A stretch of DNA of 64,000 nt from Heterodera schachtii (Eukaryota > Nematoda > Chromadorea > Rhabditida > Heteroderidae), in NCBI GenBank assembly GCA_023374025.1, contig SIJG01000002.1, positions 4,509,772 to 4,573,771 on the forward strand, in the 5' to 3' direction. The stretch's first letter is position 1; each line of letters opens with the position of its first letter. Position numbers and translations under genes: made by a program. Shown in pieces: positions 1-10,130 of this stretch. The notes beneath the pieces are model-generated. The model made no database searches and was not told where the DNA came from. It saw only the letters and a list, made by a program, of their open reading frames with translations.

Positions 1-1063
1 CTTACAATCACGTAAAAAATTGATTAAATTGGAATTTTTCGTCTAAATTTTCTGCTTTTCAGTTACATCGATCAAAATGCCGTCGCTTTTCTCCGTCGTT
101 TTCGCCGTATTTTCGCCTTTTCTTCAATATACTTGGTCATCACTGAAAATGTTTGCGTTTCGGAATTTGTTTTGCTCAACGTTTTGCCAATGCTCCGTGA
201 CTCCATTGATGTGATGTATTTGAATACCATCGCTTTTCGCCGTTTGCGTCAATTGGCCCCGTCACTTCTCAACGATTGTCCATCTCTTCACACTGTCATT
301 TTCAAAGATGCCATTCTCCCTGAATTTCCGCCCGATGAAAGTGCAAATGCCTCGGATGGCCAAGCGATGACCAAATGGCTGTTTACGCCCCGTCCTGATG
401 GTTTGCCGAAGGTGTTGACTAGCCATGACTTTTCGGTTGCACAATGGTCGTCAACGATGGAACAGCTCATAGAGGTGATTATCCCTATTTAATTGGATTT
501 TCTGATTTTTTGTCCCATTTTTAGGCATTTTCCAATGCTTCTTCTCCGGTTACTTTTCGCATTAACTTTCTGTCGTCTTCTCTAATTGACTTCGTTGTGC
601 CATTTGATCTGATCAACGAAGTTACTGGGGAGAAATTGGCACTTCAACAATATGGCACAGATGGTTTTCTGCTCAGCCGTTGTCCAATTGGATGGGATCA
701 GAGAAAATGGCAAAATGTATGGAAAGAATTGAGTGCTCGACAGAACCCAATTGACATTCGGATCGAAGACGGCGGATACGACGACGGGTGAACAAATTTA
801 AAAATGCTTAATCATTTTATGAGTCCAATCGTCGACAATTTTGCTTAGACTTTGTGCTTTAAATTCGTATCCAAAAATGGACGGTTTTGTTTTGAAATGG
901 ATAGAAAATTATGGTACAAAAACTCAAGGATGGTTAGTTGATTGGACTCATAAAATTCCATTGAATTAATAAAAATTTAATTTCTTATAATTTGCAATGG
1001 AATTGGTTTTTCAGGCTTCTCGACGACACTCCCGCGCCGAGTGATGATCAGCAGCAGAAATGA
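1..1063 (+). CDS. Type B F-box-family gene, 3' part (5' end outside window)
   Basis: Window opens in the last bases of the F-box-like exon. The rest reads cleanly: central exon 63-474 (YIDQNAVAFLRRF... WLFTPRPDGLPK), C-terminal exon 525-787 (AFSNASSPVTF, VVPFDLINEVTGEKL, RCPIGWD), tail exon 1015-1063 (GLLDDTPAPSDDQQQK, stop). Donors are GT and acceptors TTAG/TCAG; exon lengths keep the frame from the partial codon at the left edge to the stop. By homology with fuller copies further right, the missing part encodes a short start, a membrane segment and the F-box-like domain. Family role is inferred: F-box proteins usually tether substrates to SCF ubiquitin ligases. No break seen in the visible part. 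Confidence 0.75.
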
Positions 1064-2260
1064 ATTAATTAACCAATTAATTGGTGCGATTATGTGACAG
1101 AAATGGTGTTGGCACTTTTGCCATTTAAATATTGTCTAATTGTTTGTTTGTCTGTTTGTATTTAACCTTTGCTTGCTCCGCAAATTCGTCCATTTCCATT
1201 GTATTTTATGTGTATGTAATTAATTCATTAATTGTGAGTAATCGTTGATAAAATGGCTAATGATTTAACCGGATTTCATTAAATAGCAGCACAATAAATG
1301 CCATGGCACGACAATTTTCTGCTGACCTTAAGCAGTTAATTATTTTTTAGTCGCACTCAATTAAATATTATAAACATTTAACGGTAATTTTTCCAGTTCA
1401 CTACGGAAAATTCCAACAATTATTATCCACTGGAGTAAGGTGATGACAATTGCCCATTAGGGATACTCGAGATTGAAGATTTCCCTAGACTTAACCAGAG
1501 TCCGCAAAGCACGAGACTTTCAAGAAATTCTTATTTCCAATTCAGCATAATACAAAAATAAATGGCTCATTTCTCAAATAATCTCTCATCTCAAATAAAA
1601 CTTATAATCAATCAATCCAATTCTAATCATAACACAAAATGATCGGTCATTTCCTTAAATGATCACTCTTCTTCTGCTGATCACTGACAATGAGCCCGGG
1701 AGTCGAGAACACTTTTTGAAATAACACGGACCAGCAGAGTTTCCTAAATGGACCAGGACAAGACAGGGACTGAATGAAGTCCTCTGCTGTTTTAGCAGGA
1801 CTCTTGGCCATAAATGAAAAAAAAGGGGGGGGGGGTCAGAGCGAAGGGAAAAGGAGGGAAATTTTTGAAAAATTTGGCTATTTTAATAAAATTCATTAAA
1901 AAAATTCTTTTCATTGATGGACAATTCGCAAAAATTTCGATTTATCCCCCCCCCCCCCCTTTTCGTGTATGCTCCTGTTCTTGGCCCTGTCAAAATTGCT
2001 GGGAAAGTATGTACTGTACAAAGTTTTTCGAAACATAGCAATTTAACACGGTTTACCTCAACTGGGCTCCATTTTTTTTTGTCCACAAAATCCATCATTT
2101 CTGTTCAATCCCTAGGCAAATTCGAAAAACAAAATTTTTTCGAATTAAAAAAACGAAAGAAAATATATCAAAGCAACAATTTTCATGCAATAATTCAAAA
2201 TGATCGACTAATTTGTCAAGTGCCAAATTCATTCACACCACATAATCAGACGAACTCTTT
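1064..2260. other. Intergenic: conserved 3' flank, homopolymer runs, decayed tail exon
   Basis: Positions to about 1290 match the 3' flank shared by type B genes (GTTGGCACTTTTGCCATTT, then GTTTGTTTGT, TTAACCTTTGCTTGC, TAATCGTTGATAAAATGGC). The same flank recurs near 10853-11075, 15215-15440, 16533-16720, 23271-23458, 26060-26200, 33090-33330 (minus), 38624-38800, 49985-50115 and 63530-63790 (minus). Around 1640-1815 a decayed minus-strand tail-like segment is visible (TGATCACT...CCCGGGAGTCGAGAAC on plus). Runs of G near 1826 and C near 1947 frame low-complexity DNA. No coding exon recognised. Confidence 0.5.
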
Positions 2261-3567
2261 TCACTGCTTTGACCCCTCTTTTGTTGGTGATGGTTGAGGA
2301 GGAGACATAGGCCTAAAAATTCAAAACAAATTGAATTATTTTCACTAAATATAATTCAAAGTACGAAACAAAAGTTCATCTTCCGAAAAAATTTATTACA
2401 AAATCTTATTTGGTAATAATATTTTTCTTGGTTTTCTTATGAAAAATTTCTAATTTTTTTTTTGAAAAATTTCTAGGGTTGAAATTTTTTAGAGGAGGGG
2501 GGGGGGGGAGGGAAATGACATGCTCCCTCACTTGCTCACCCGATGCAATTATTGCCGCCAGTAAAACAAAAATGGACAAAGTTCGATTTTTTATTGTCCA
2601 AATTTCCTCCGTCATTTTCCCATTTCACCGGCGCCATCTCCGAAATTGGGCACCGTTTCAACAGCCAATAATAAGCTCCATCCTTCATCAAAGTCAGCTT
2701 TTCTTTGGTCCATTCGTTCACCAATTCAAATGGCTTCTCCTCAATTGATGCTGTTTGCCCGAAAACTCCAAAACGAATTTTGTAACTGACCGAAGAATTG
2801 CGGGCACAAATAAATTTCTAAATAAATGGAAAATGAAAAAAAACAGAAAAATCAAATTGAAAAGCAATCAAAATATGTAGGTAGGGGTAATTAGAAATCG
2901 TTTTGGCGCCAGCCCGAGTTTTTGGGTTTTCGGCACCCCTGTTCCTCAAATATTTTTGAAAAGTGCCGGAAAAAAACTTGGTGCCGGAGAAATTTTGAAC
3001 CTTAGTACGAAAAATCGGTCCCGAGATACCCCTTGTATGTGTTATGTATATATATATATATAATATATGTGTGTGTGAGCACAACAATAACAACAACCAC
3101 ACCTCTTTGAAACTGGTGATCCATTGGAAGTTTGATCCTATGCTGTTTTCGCAAAACAATCGCTTCGGTTGGCCATTTTTTGACGGAGTGTGCAACCATT
3201 TGGCCAATGCTTGGCAAGCAGTTGCATTTGGCCCATCATCATCACAAAGCCCAGCAGCAGGGCACATAAAATCGGAATCGATTGAATCCAATTGATCGAG
3301 ATCAGTGAGAATTGTCGGCGAGATCATACGACGCAAATTGTCCAAAGCCTTTTCGCCAATGCACAAATGGCGAATGGTTGTCGTAAAAATAGGCCAAATT
3401 TCACGGACCAAAACATCCCAAATTGGCTGGACTTCAGCAGCAGTTTTATTGTGCACTTTTGGGTCGGCAAATGTGCCACAGAATTGGTGCAGTGAACGGA
3501 GTTGCCAAATGATGGCCAATGTGAGCACAATTTGCATCAACTTGAAGCAGACGATCTTCTTCCCCAT
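2261..3567 (-). CDS. Type A family gene lacking F-box exons, hydrophobic N-terminus
   Basis: Three exons on the minus strand: 3567-3113, 2817-2540 and tail 2312-2261. The first contains the family core (VQPIWDVLVREIWPIF, SPTILTDLDQLDSIDS, KWLHTPSKNGQPKRL, FKE at the donor). The second has SVSYKI, PFELVNEWTKEKLTL, LLKRCPIS. The tail ends PSPTKEGSKQ. The usual MNRR and F-box exons are absent; the DNA beyond 3567 is occupied by a foldback repeat. Translation from the first ATG gives MGKKIVCF followed by LMQIVLTLAIIW, resembling a signal peptide or anchor. Comparison with intact copies shows this came from the normal VLTFLRS start of the central exon by a small in-frame insertion and altered codons. 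It could be a remnant rather than a secreted form. The intron 2818-3112 holds TA and TG microsatellites. Confidence 0.55.
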
Positions 3568-3681
3568 GATGCCGCCAAGTGTGATGACTTCTTCTGTTTG
3601 CTGTAATAGATGAAGCAGCAGCAGAACGATGCTTTGACGAAATGGGCAAATAGAAAAAACAGTGATGAAAATACTGACGGA

Positions 3682-4101
3682 CGCAAAAAAATTGTTTTAA
3701 AGTCGTATAAAAATTGTTTTCAGGGTTTTCGAGGGAGCTGATTATGAATCCGACCAGCCATTTCGACCAATTTAGAGTCCCGGACTCAAACTCGAACATT
3801 TGGTCGAAAGTCAAAAATTCTCAAAAAATAAATAAATATGATAAACAATATGTATGTCAAAATTAGAGCAAATTTTTTTTCCGTCGATCTGATTATCTAT
3901 GTAAAAAAGTTAAATCACAGCTATTCCACTGAAATGGACTAATTAAATAATTTCACTGCTTAAAAACTCCATGAAAATTTTTTTTGCGTCCGGGACTCTA
4001 AATTGGTCGAAATGGCTGGCCGGATTCATAACCAACGCCCTCGAAAAGCCTGAAAACAATTTTTATACGACTTTAAAATAATTTTTTTTTTTTTTTTGTG
4101 C
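3682..4101. repeat. Foldback element with about 100-bp inverted arms
   Basis: The left arm (about 3682-3784) reads through AAAGTCGTATAAAAATTG and GACCAATTTAGAGTCCCGG. The right arm (about 3988-4101) is its near reverse complement, including CCGGGACTCTAAATTGGTC. The loop is about 200 bp and AT-rich with no ORF. Related arm sequence (AATCCCGGACCCGAA... AAAGTCGAAA) is dispersed at about 16870-16960, 23610-23690, 31490-31540, 45055-45100 and 55600-55650. Probably a non-autonomous foldback DNA element. It lies between two divergent family genes. Confidence 0.65.
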
Positions 4102-4353
4102 GTACCAATTGCACTAGTAGATGCTGCTGAATGAGAGCATTTTGTTCGAAGCGTTCCCTTTATATAGGCCAGCCAACGAGAGCATTGAATCGGTGTGTCA
4201 ATGAATGGAGGAAAAATTTCACTAACGGTACTCAAATTTACGCATATATTTTTTGTATAAAAATGCCCTTGTTTCTTCTTCCCCTCCTCATTCCGTTCAT
4301 TCTCTCATTCATTTTTAACCGATATTTTCCCCGCTCATTTTGTTGCTGCATAA

Positions 4354-5660
4354 ATGCCTTCAGCACTTCGGTACGTTTATTGTTTCTTTTTTTTCTGACT
4401 TTTCGCATTTCTTATGCTCAATTTTTGACCAGAATTGGGACTTCAAAAGCAAATTTTGAAGGTTTTTAGATTCATCAGCTTCAAAAAATAACAAAAAATT
4501 CATTTTTTTTTTGATCCCTCGCTTTCATTGCTTTTCCCTCCCTTTCGTTCGTTCATTGATTTGCCCAATTCATTTTTCAGTTTGTGTGCCGTGACTTTTC
4601 TGTTGGCCGCCGGTGGCAGCATTCTTTGGTCACTTTTTTATCATGTCAAAAGCCTTCGACGCCCTCGCAAAAAAATGTAAAAAAAAAATTTGAAAAAATT
4701 TGAAAATTTCATAAAATTCTTCATTTTTCAGCTTTATCTCTGCCGATTGTTGGCTCGAAGTGTTCCATTTTCTTTCGCCTTCCCAACTTGGCCTTGAAAT
4801 TGCACTGATCAGCCGTCGATTTGACCTCCGAGTGGACGAACATTTCAAGACACGCAAATGGACGTTGAACAAACAATTGATAATCCAATGGGACATTAAA
4901 GAAAATGGCACCAAGCAAATGCAAATTGTCAATTCCGATGGCAATCCATTGCCAATCCCGCAAAATCTGTTGCCGAACAAACTGATCGGATTCAACGGAC
5001 GCATTCAGATCACGTGACAAACTGATTAGATTGTAAATAGTTTATTGCAATCATATTTTCTGCACTTTTCAGTTACATCGATCAAAATGTCATCGCATTT
5101 CTCCACCGTTTTCGCCGTCTTTTGGGCATTTCTGGAATCTATTTGGACATTTCCACGGCCAATGTTCGCATTTGGGACTACTTTTTGCTCAACATTTGGC
5201 CAATGTTACGCGATTCCATGCATCTGATGCTTTTACACACCAACTTTTTTCGCCGTTTGCGTCAATTTTACCCATCAGTGCTCAGCAACTGTCCATCACT
5301 TCGCTATGTCGCTTTCATTGTCGACATTGTGCCCGAATTTCCGGCCGTTGACAGTGCCATGGCATCGGATGGCCAAGCAGTGGCCAAATGGCTGTTCACG
5401 CCTCGTCCGGACGGTGTGCCAAAATGGATCGCTTGCCGTATTAATTCTTCACTGGTGGACCAATGGACGTCAACGATAGAACAGCTCAAAGCGGTGGTTA
5501 TCCCCCCCCCCCCCCCACTTTTAATGGCTTTTTCCATATATTTTTATCCGTCCCCTTTTTTAGGCATTTCCCAATGCTTCTTCACCAGTGACTTTCCGCA
5601 TTTTCTTGAGGCTTTCGTCAACTTTAATTGGCTCTGCTGTTGTGCCATTTGAACTGATTG
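4354..5660 (+). pseudogene. Type B F-box-family gene, C-terminus cut by duplication junction
   Basis: Exons 4354-4370 (MPSALR), 4581-4676 (CAVTFLLAAGGSILWSLF, then KSLRRPRKK), 4732-5013 (FISADCWLEVFHFLSPSQLG... RRFDLRVDEHFK), 5073-5493 (YIDQNVIAFLHRFRRLLG... KWLFTPRPDGVPK), and a C-terminal exon from 5564 that stops matching near 5660 inside VVPFELI. All introns are GT-AG, and the first four exons total 816 nt, in frame. A TATA box (TATAAAAATGCC at 4256) lies about 98 bp before the ATG. One transmembrane helix followed by basic residues suggests a signal-anchor with the F-box side in the cytosol, or less likely a cleaved signal peptide. Without the C-terminal and tail exons this copy is probably non-functional. 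Confidence 0.7.
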
Positions 5661-6007
5661 GTCGAAATGGCTGGCCGGATTCATAACCAACGCCCTCGAA
5701 AAGCCTGAAAACAATTTTTATACGACTTTAAAATAATTTTTTTTTTTTTTTGTGCGTACCAATTGCACTAGTAGATGCTGCTGAATGAGAGCATTTTGTT
5801 CGAAGCGTTCCCTTTATATAGGCCAGCCAACGAGAGCATTGAATCGGTGTGTCAATGAATGGAGGAAAAATTTCACTAACGGTACTCAAATTTACGCATA
5901 TATTTTTTGTATAAAAATGCCCTTGTTTCTTCTTCCCCTCCTCATTCCGTTCATTCTCTCATTCATTTTTAACCGATATTTTCCCCGCTCATTTTGTTGC
6001 TGCATAA

Positions 6008-7147
6008 ATGCCTTCAGCACTTCGGTACGTTTATTGTTTCTTTTTTTTCTGACTTTTCGCATTTCTTATGCTCAATTTTTGACCAGAATTGGGACTTCAA
6101 AAGCAAATTTTGAAGGTTTTTAGATTCATCAGCTTCAAAAAATAACAAAAAATTCATTTTTTTTTTGATCCCTCGCTTTCATTGCTTTTCCCTCCCTTTC
6201 GTTCGTTCATTGATTTGCCCAATTCATTTTTCAGTTTGTGTGCCGTGACTTTTCTGTTGGCCGCCGGTGGCAGCATTCTTTGGTCACTTTTTTATCATGT
6301 CAAAAGCCTTCGACGCCCTCGCAAAAAAATGTAAAAAAAAAATTTGAAAAAATTTGAAAATTTCATAAAATTCTTCATTTTTCAGCTTTATCTCTGCCGA
6401 TTGTTGGCTCGAAGTGTTCCATTTTCTTTCGCCTTCCCAACTTGGCCTTGAAATTGCACTGATCAGCCGTCGATTTGACCTCCGAGTGGACGAACATTTC
6501 AAGACACGCAAATGGACGTTGAACAAACAATTGATAATCCAATGGGACATTAAAGAAAATGGCACCAAGCAAATGCAAATTGTCAATTCCGATGGCAATC
6601 CATTGCCAATCCCGCAAAATCTGTTGCCGAACAAACTGATCGGATTCAACGGACGCATTCAGATCACGTGACAAACTGATTAGATTATAAATAGTTTATT
6701 GCAATCATATTTTCTGCACTTTTCAGTTACATCGATCAAAATGTCATCGCATTTCTCCACCGTTTTCGCCGTCTTTTGGGCATTTCTGGAATCTATTTGG
6801 ACATTTCCACGGCCAATGTTCGCATTTGGGACTACTTTTTGCTCAACATTTGGCCAATGTTACGCGATTCCATGCATCTGATGCTTTTACACACCAACTT
6901 TTTTCGCCGTTTGCGTCAATTTTACCCATCAGTGCTCAGCAACTGTCCATCACTTCGCTATGTCGCTTTCGTTGTCGACATTGTGCCCGAATTTCCGGCC
7001 GTTGACAGTGCCATGGCATCGGATGGCCAAGCAGTGGCCAAATGGCTGTTCACGCCTCGTCCGGACGGTGTGCCAAAATGGATCGCTTGCCGTATTAATT
7101 CTTCACTGGTGGACCAATGGACGTCAACGATAGAACAGCTCAAAGAC
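6008..7147 (+). pseudogene. Second tandem copy of the type B gene, truncated after central exon
   Basis: Exons 6008-6024, 6235-6330, 6386-6667 and 6727 onward duplicate the preceding gene almost base for base (one visible change, FIVDIV to FVVDIV in the central exon). The central exon runs to CAGCTCAAAG at 7147. There it joins the reverse complement of a type B 3' flank, so the normal donor (GCG|GTGG in copy one) and the last two exons are gone. Reading on gives about nine foreign residues and a stop at 7174. The promoter is intact (TATAAAAATGCC near 5910), so a truncated membrane/F-box transcript is possible. Confidence 0.7.
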
Positions 7148-7225
7148 AGTGCCAACATCATTTGGGTCACATAATCGTACCAATCAACCATCAATTAATT
7201 AATTCATTCATTTCTGCTGCTATTG

Positions 7226-7271
7226 CTATTGTTGCTGATCACTCGGCCCGGGAGAAGCGGCGTCGAGAAGA
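7226..7271 (-). pseudogene. Orphan type B tail exon (inverted)
   Basis: Reverse strand after TTTTTCAG reads LLDAASPGPSDQQQ then stop, the standard type B tail. Its 3' flank (CCATCAATTAATTAATTCATT and GTGCCAACATCATTTGGGTCACATAAT on plus) leads straight into the truncated gene at 7147. The upstream intron side runs to about 7424, where the hAT-like element starts. No other exon of this gene is present on this strand. Confidence 0.65.
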
Positions 7272-7658
7272 CTGAAAAAACGATGATTTTTAATTGCACT
7301 TTGAACTCCATTCAATTTTTATGAGTCCCCTCCCAAAACTAACCATCTTAAATTTTTTGTACCATAATTCTGTCATTAAATTTTTGTATCATTTTAAAAT
7401 CGTTACTAAAAGTCTATTCAATTGTTGCATACCTGTGCAAGGGGGTGGTCAGTGAAGGGGTCTTACGTTCGACTTTGACCCACCCATGGGGGGGTCAGAG
7501 CCCAATTTTCCTACGTTCGACCATTTTTGTAAATTTTTCCCTGTGAAGACCTTTTTTTTTTTTTTTTTTGCTATTCATATCACATTTCGGTGATCTTTTT
7601 TTTTTGCTTTTCAAAAAACAAATTCACATCATTTATTATTGAAACACAAAACAAAAAA

Positions 7659-8097
7659 TCATTCATCCAAAGTCAAAAAGCTATCGTTAATGGTACGCCA
7701 AGTCGTCAAACTGCCTTCAGGTGCGTTTGGCACCACCACTCCTCTTGAAGAACACTCCGCCATCCAAGGAACTTGCATTTGATTCGAATGCAAAGACGGA
7801 ACTATTAATTTAAATGAAAAAATTTTACAACAATTTTTCACTTGAGAGATTGAGATAGGGGTTTCGAAATGGTCCAAAATTGTCGGCGCCAACTCGGACT
7901 CGCGCTCGACGCTTTGTAAACAGCGTAAATAAATTAGTCAGCACGAGCACGAAAATAATCGCCCAATAAAAATAAGAGGACGACACCCCACACTGAGGAT
8001 GAGGGACAGTGTGGGGCGGAAGCACAATATTTGGGACAGATTCCGCGCTCTCAGTCGAGCAGTATTTCAAACAAAATTTAGTAACGTTTTGAAGCAT
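7659..8097 (-). CDS. Small two-exon gene inside the hAT-like element (possible passenger)
   Basis: Minus strand exons 8097-7842 and 7801-7659 join with GT-AG signals (CTCTCAA|GTGAAA ... TTAATAG|TTCCG) to an open frame of about 133 codons. It starts MLQNVTKFCLKYC, has one clear hydrophobic segment (YFYWAIIFVLVLTNLFTLF) followed by KRRARVRVG, and ends TTWRTINDSFLTLDE. An AG just before the ATG (TTTATTTAG) means an upstream exon is possible. I do not recognise the protein. It lies wholly between the element's inverted repeats, on the strand opposite to the transposase, so it may be transposon cargo or a fragment of a captured host gene. The intact splice sites and frame argue against pure noise. 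Confidence 0.4.
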
Positions 8098-8281
8098 TTT
8101 CTAAATAAACAAAAAATTTTAATATGAATAGGCCAAATTATAATTTTTATTATATTGAAAAAATTAAGAAATTAACAAATTTCCGCTATGCTGGATTCAT
8201 GAGAGCTGGCAAATATTTCCGGAAAATGTCTACAATGTAAAACATATAAAAAATAAATTTGATGAGTATTAAGGAACACAT

Positions 8282-9745
8282 ATGTATTTCAAAATGCTTT
8301 CACTAAAACTATTAATTATTTCTGATCTATTTTCTATTATTGAACTTGCTAATTCAAAAAGAGTACGTTTTACGTCTTTGAAGAGTATTTTTGCTATTCG
8401 TTGGGCTATGAGCGAATATGAAGCACTAAATTCGATTTTAAAAAATTATAAACTTTTGCATGAACTCTTTATTCATATATCAACATCAAGAGATGAATTC
8501 GACCCTGAAACGAGAATTCGTTCAACTAGTTATTTTTCTACACTTTCTTCTGTGTCGTTTGCTGTAATACTAGCTTTTGTAGCGGATATCCTGAACGTTC
8601 TAAAAAAACACCAAAAAGAATTGCAATACAAAGCTGCAACTCTGATTGGACAACGCTCTCGTACAGAAAGATTGATTGATGAATTAAATGCTTTAGCACA
8701 TAATAATGGACCACATTTAAGCGAATTGCTTAGTAAAATAAAATGTATCAGTCTTCGCGGATTACAAGATCCTTGTCGTTTTGATTTTGTATTTGGAGAA
8801 AAAAAGGATGAAGTTTTAAGAATGTTCTTAGAAGATGAAGATGATTATGAAGCAGATTTTCAATACAGAAATGATGGAACCAAATTTCCGCAAAATAAAA
8901 TTATTTTCCCAAAGCAAACGGAAACAAGATCACACATTGATAACGCTGCTCGTTCTATTAGTCTAAGAATGCCAGTCTTTACTCAACAATTAAAAATGAG
9001 AATAATAGGTTTTTCCCCGATTAAAATTTCAATATAGATATATTTAAATTTTAGAATCGACAGTTGAAGAAATTAAAAAATACTTTCCAAATTTTGAGAC
9101 AACAGATTTTGATGTTTTGTTCCCAACTCTATTACCTAATAATGCATATGATATAAATAATTACAGTTCAAAAATAATTGGACCAGCAAAAAAATTTGGC
9201 TTTGATGTACATAAATGTCATGTTGAATTTGGAGACTTGCTTACAAGCATGTTAAGTAGTGCTAAAGCTCAAAAAGCGCGAATTCTTCAACCGCAACGCT
9301 TCTTCAAATTAATTCTGGATGAATTTGAAATTGGAGACGAATTAAAAAATTGATCGAACATATTCTTACTTTTGGAATTGGAAGTGTTGATGCAGAAAGG
9401 GCTTTTTCAATTCTTTTTTATGTGCAAACTAAAAGGTCTAGTTCACTCACAACAGCACATTTGGAAGCAAAATTACGTATAAAAATGAACGGCCCCCCCA
9501 TTGAATTGTTCGATCCAATGCCATTTAAAATAAGATGGTTTAAAGAAGGCCATTTGGCGAGTGGAACTGAGTTAGGTGCTAAAAAAAATTTGGAAGGAAT
9601 GAGAAACGAAGCAATACTGATTGAGCCTATTTTAATACCTTCTGATATGGAAAATTATGATGCGGACGGTTACCCTGTAACGGAAGAAATTGATGCTCAT
9701 TTTAAAGACCCCGAAAGAAATGTTGTATCGCAAATATTTGTATAA
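8282..9745 (+). pseudogene. hAT-family transposase, N-truncated and frameshifted
   Basis: Three open stretches form one protein. The first (8282 to about 9008) has RWAMSEYEALNSILKNYKLL and later acidic sequence. A likely 44-bp intron (AG|GTTTTTCC to AATTTTAG) leads to the second (9053-9353: YFPNFETTDFD, VEFGDLL). The third (to 9745) carries the hAT C-terminal dimerisation signature GSVDAERAFSILFYVQTKRS with L...LEAKLRIKMNGP. A one-base slip in the A-run at 9344-9349 puts a stop between stretches two and three. The N-terminal zinc finger and the first catalytic region are not seen upstream. Role of the family: cut-and-paste transposition. This copy is probably inactive unless the slip is a sequencing error. 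Confidence 0.7.
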
Positions 9746-10130
9746 AATAAATAAAATATTGTAGGACATCGGAATTAGTTCGTTTTGTTAATAGATTTTT
9801 TTTGTCCTTTTTTCCTCTTTCTTCCTTTTTCTCTCCTTTTAGGAATTTTTCATCTCCTCCTCTTACGTTCGACAAATCCCACTCCTCAGGGTTAATCGAA
9901 CGTTATTCACTGCATTTTACTTGATTTCTACGCTCCTTTTCTCGCTTTTTCTCCCTTTTCCCTTCCTCTTTTCCTTTTTTCTCTCCTTTTTTCCTCTTTT
10001 GACCCCCCCCCCCCCCGATTTCTTACGTTCGACACCCGTTGACCCCTTACGTTCGACGTCATGACCCCCCCCCCTTGACTACCCCCTTGCACAGGTATGC
10101 AAGGATGGTTAGTTGATTGGACTCATAAAA

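Larger units (their letters stand above)
4006..7147 (+). repeat. Tandem duplication of a 1.65-kb type B gene segment
   Basis: The unit 4006-5660 is repeated almost identically at 5661-7147 (shift 1655, then 1654 after a poly-T length difference). Each copy carries the promoter, membrane exon, F-box-like exon and central exon of a type B gene. The junction near 5656-5661 joins the C-terminal exon of copy one (...GAACTGATTG) to the foldback arm (GTCGAAATGG); both parents share ATTGGTCG-like sequence, so a short microhomology sits at the join. The second copy ends at 7147 where an inverted gene end begins. Confidence 0.85.
7425..10102. mobile_element. hAT-like DNA transposon with terminal inverted repeats
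   Basis: The left end (TTGCATACCTGTGCAAGGGG, 7425) and right end (CCCCTTGCACAGGTATGCAA, ending 10102) are exact inverted repeats over 22 bp. Inside both ends the motif TTACGTTCGAC, or its complement, is repeated (near 7472, 7510, 9865, 10022, 10046), as expected of subterminal transposase-binding repeats. The interior holds a broken hAT-type transposase on plus and a spliced small gene on minus. No 8-bp target duplication is visible. The left flank is an inverted type B 3' end and the right flank a forward one, so the two ends now sit in different parental sequences. Poly-C runs lie near the right end. Confidence 0.75.
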
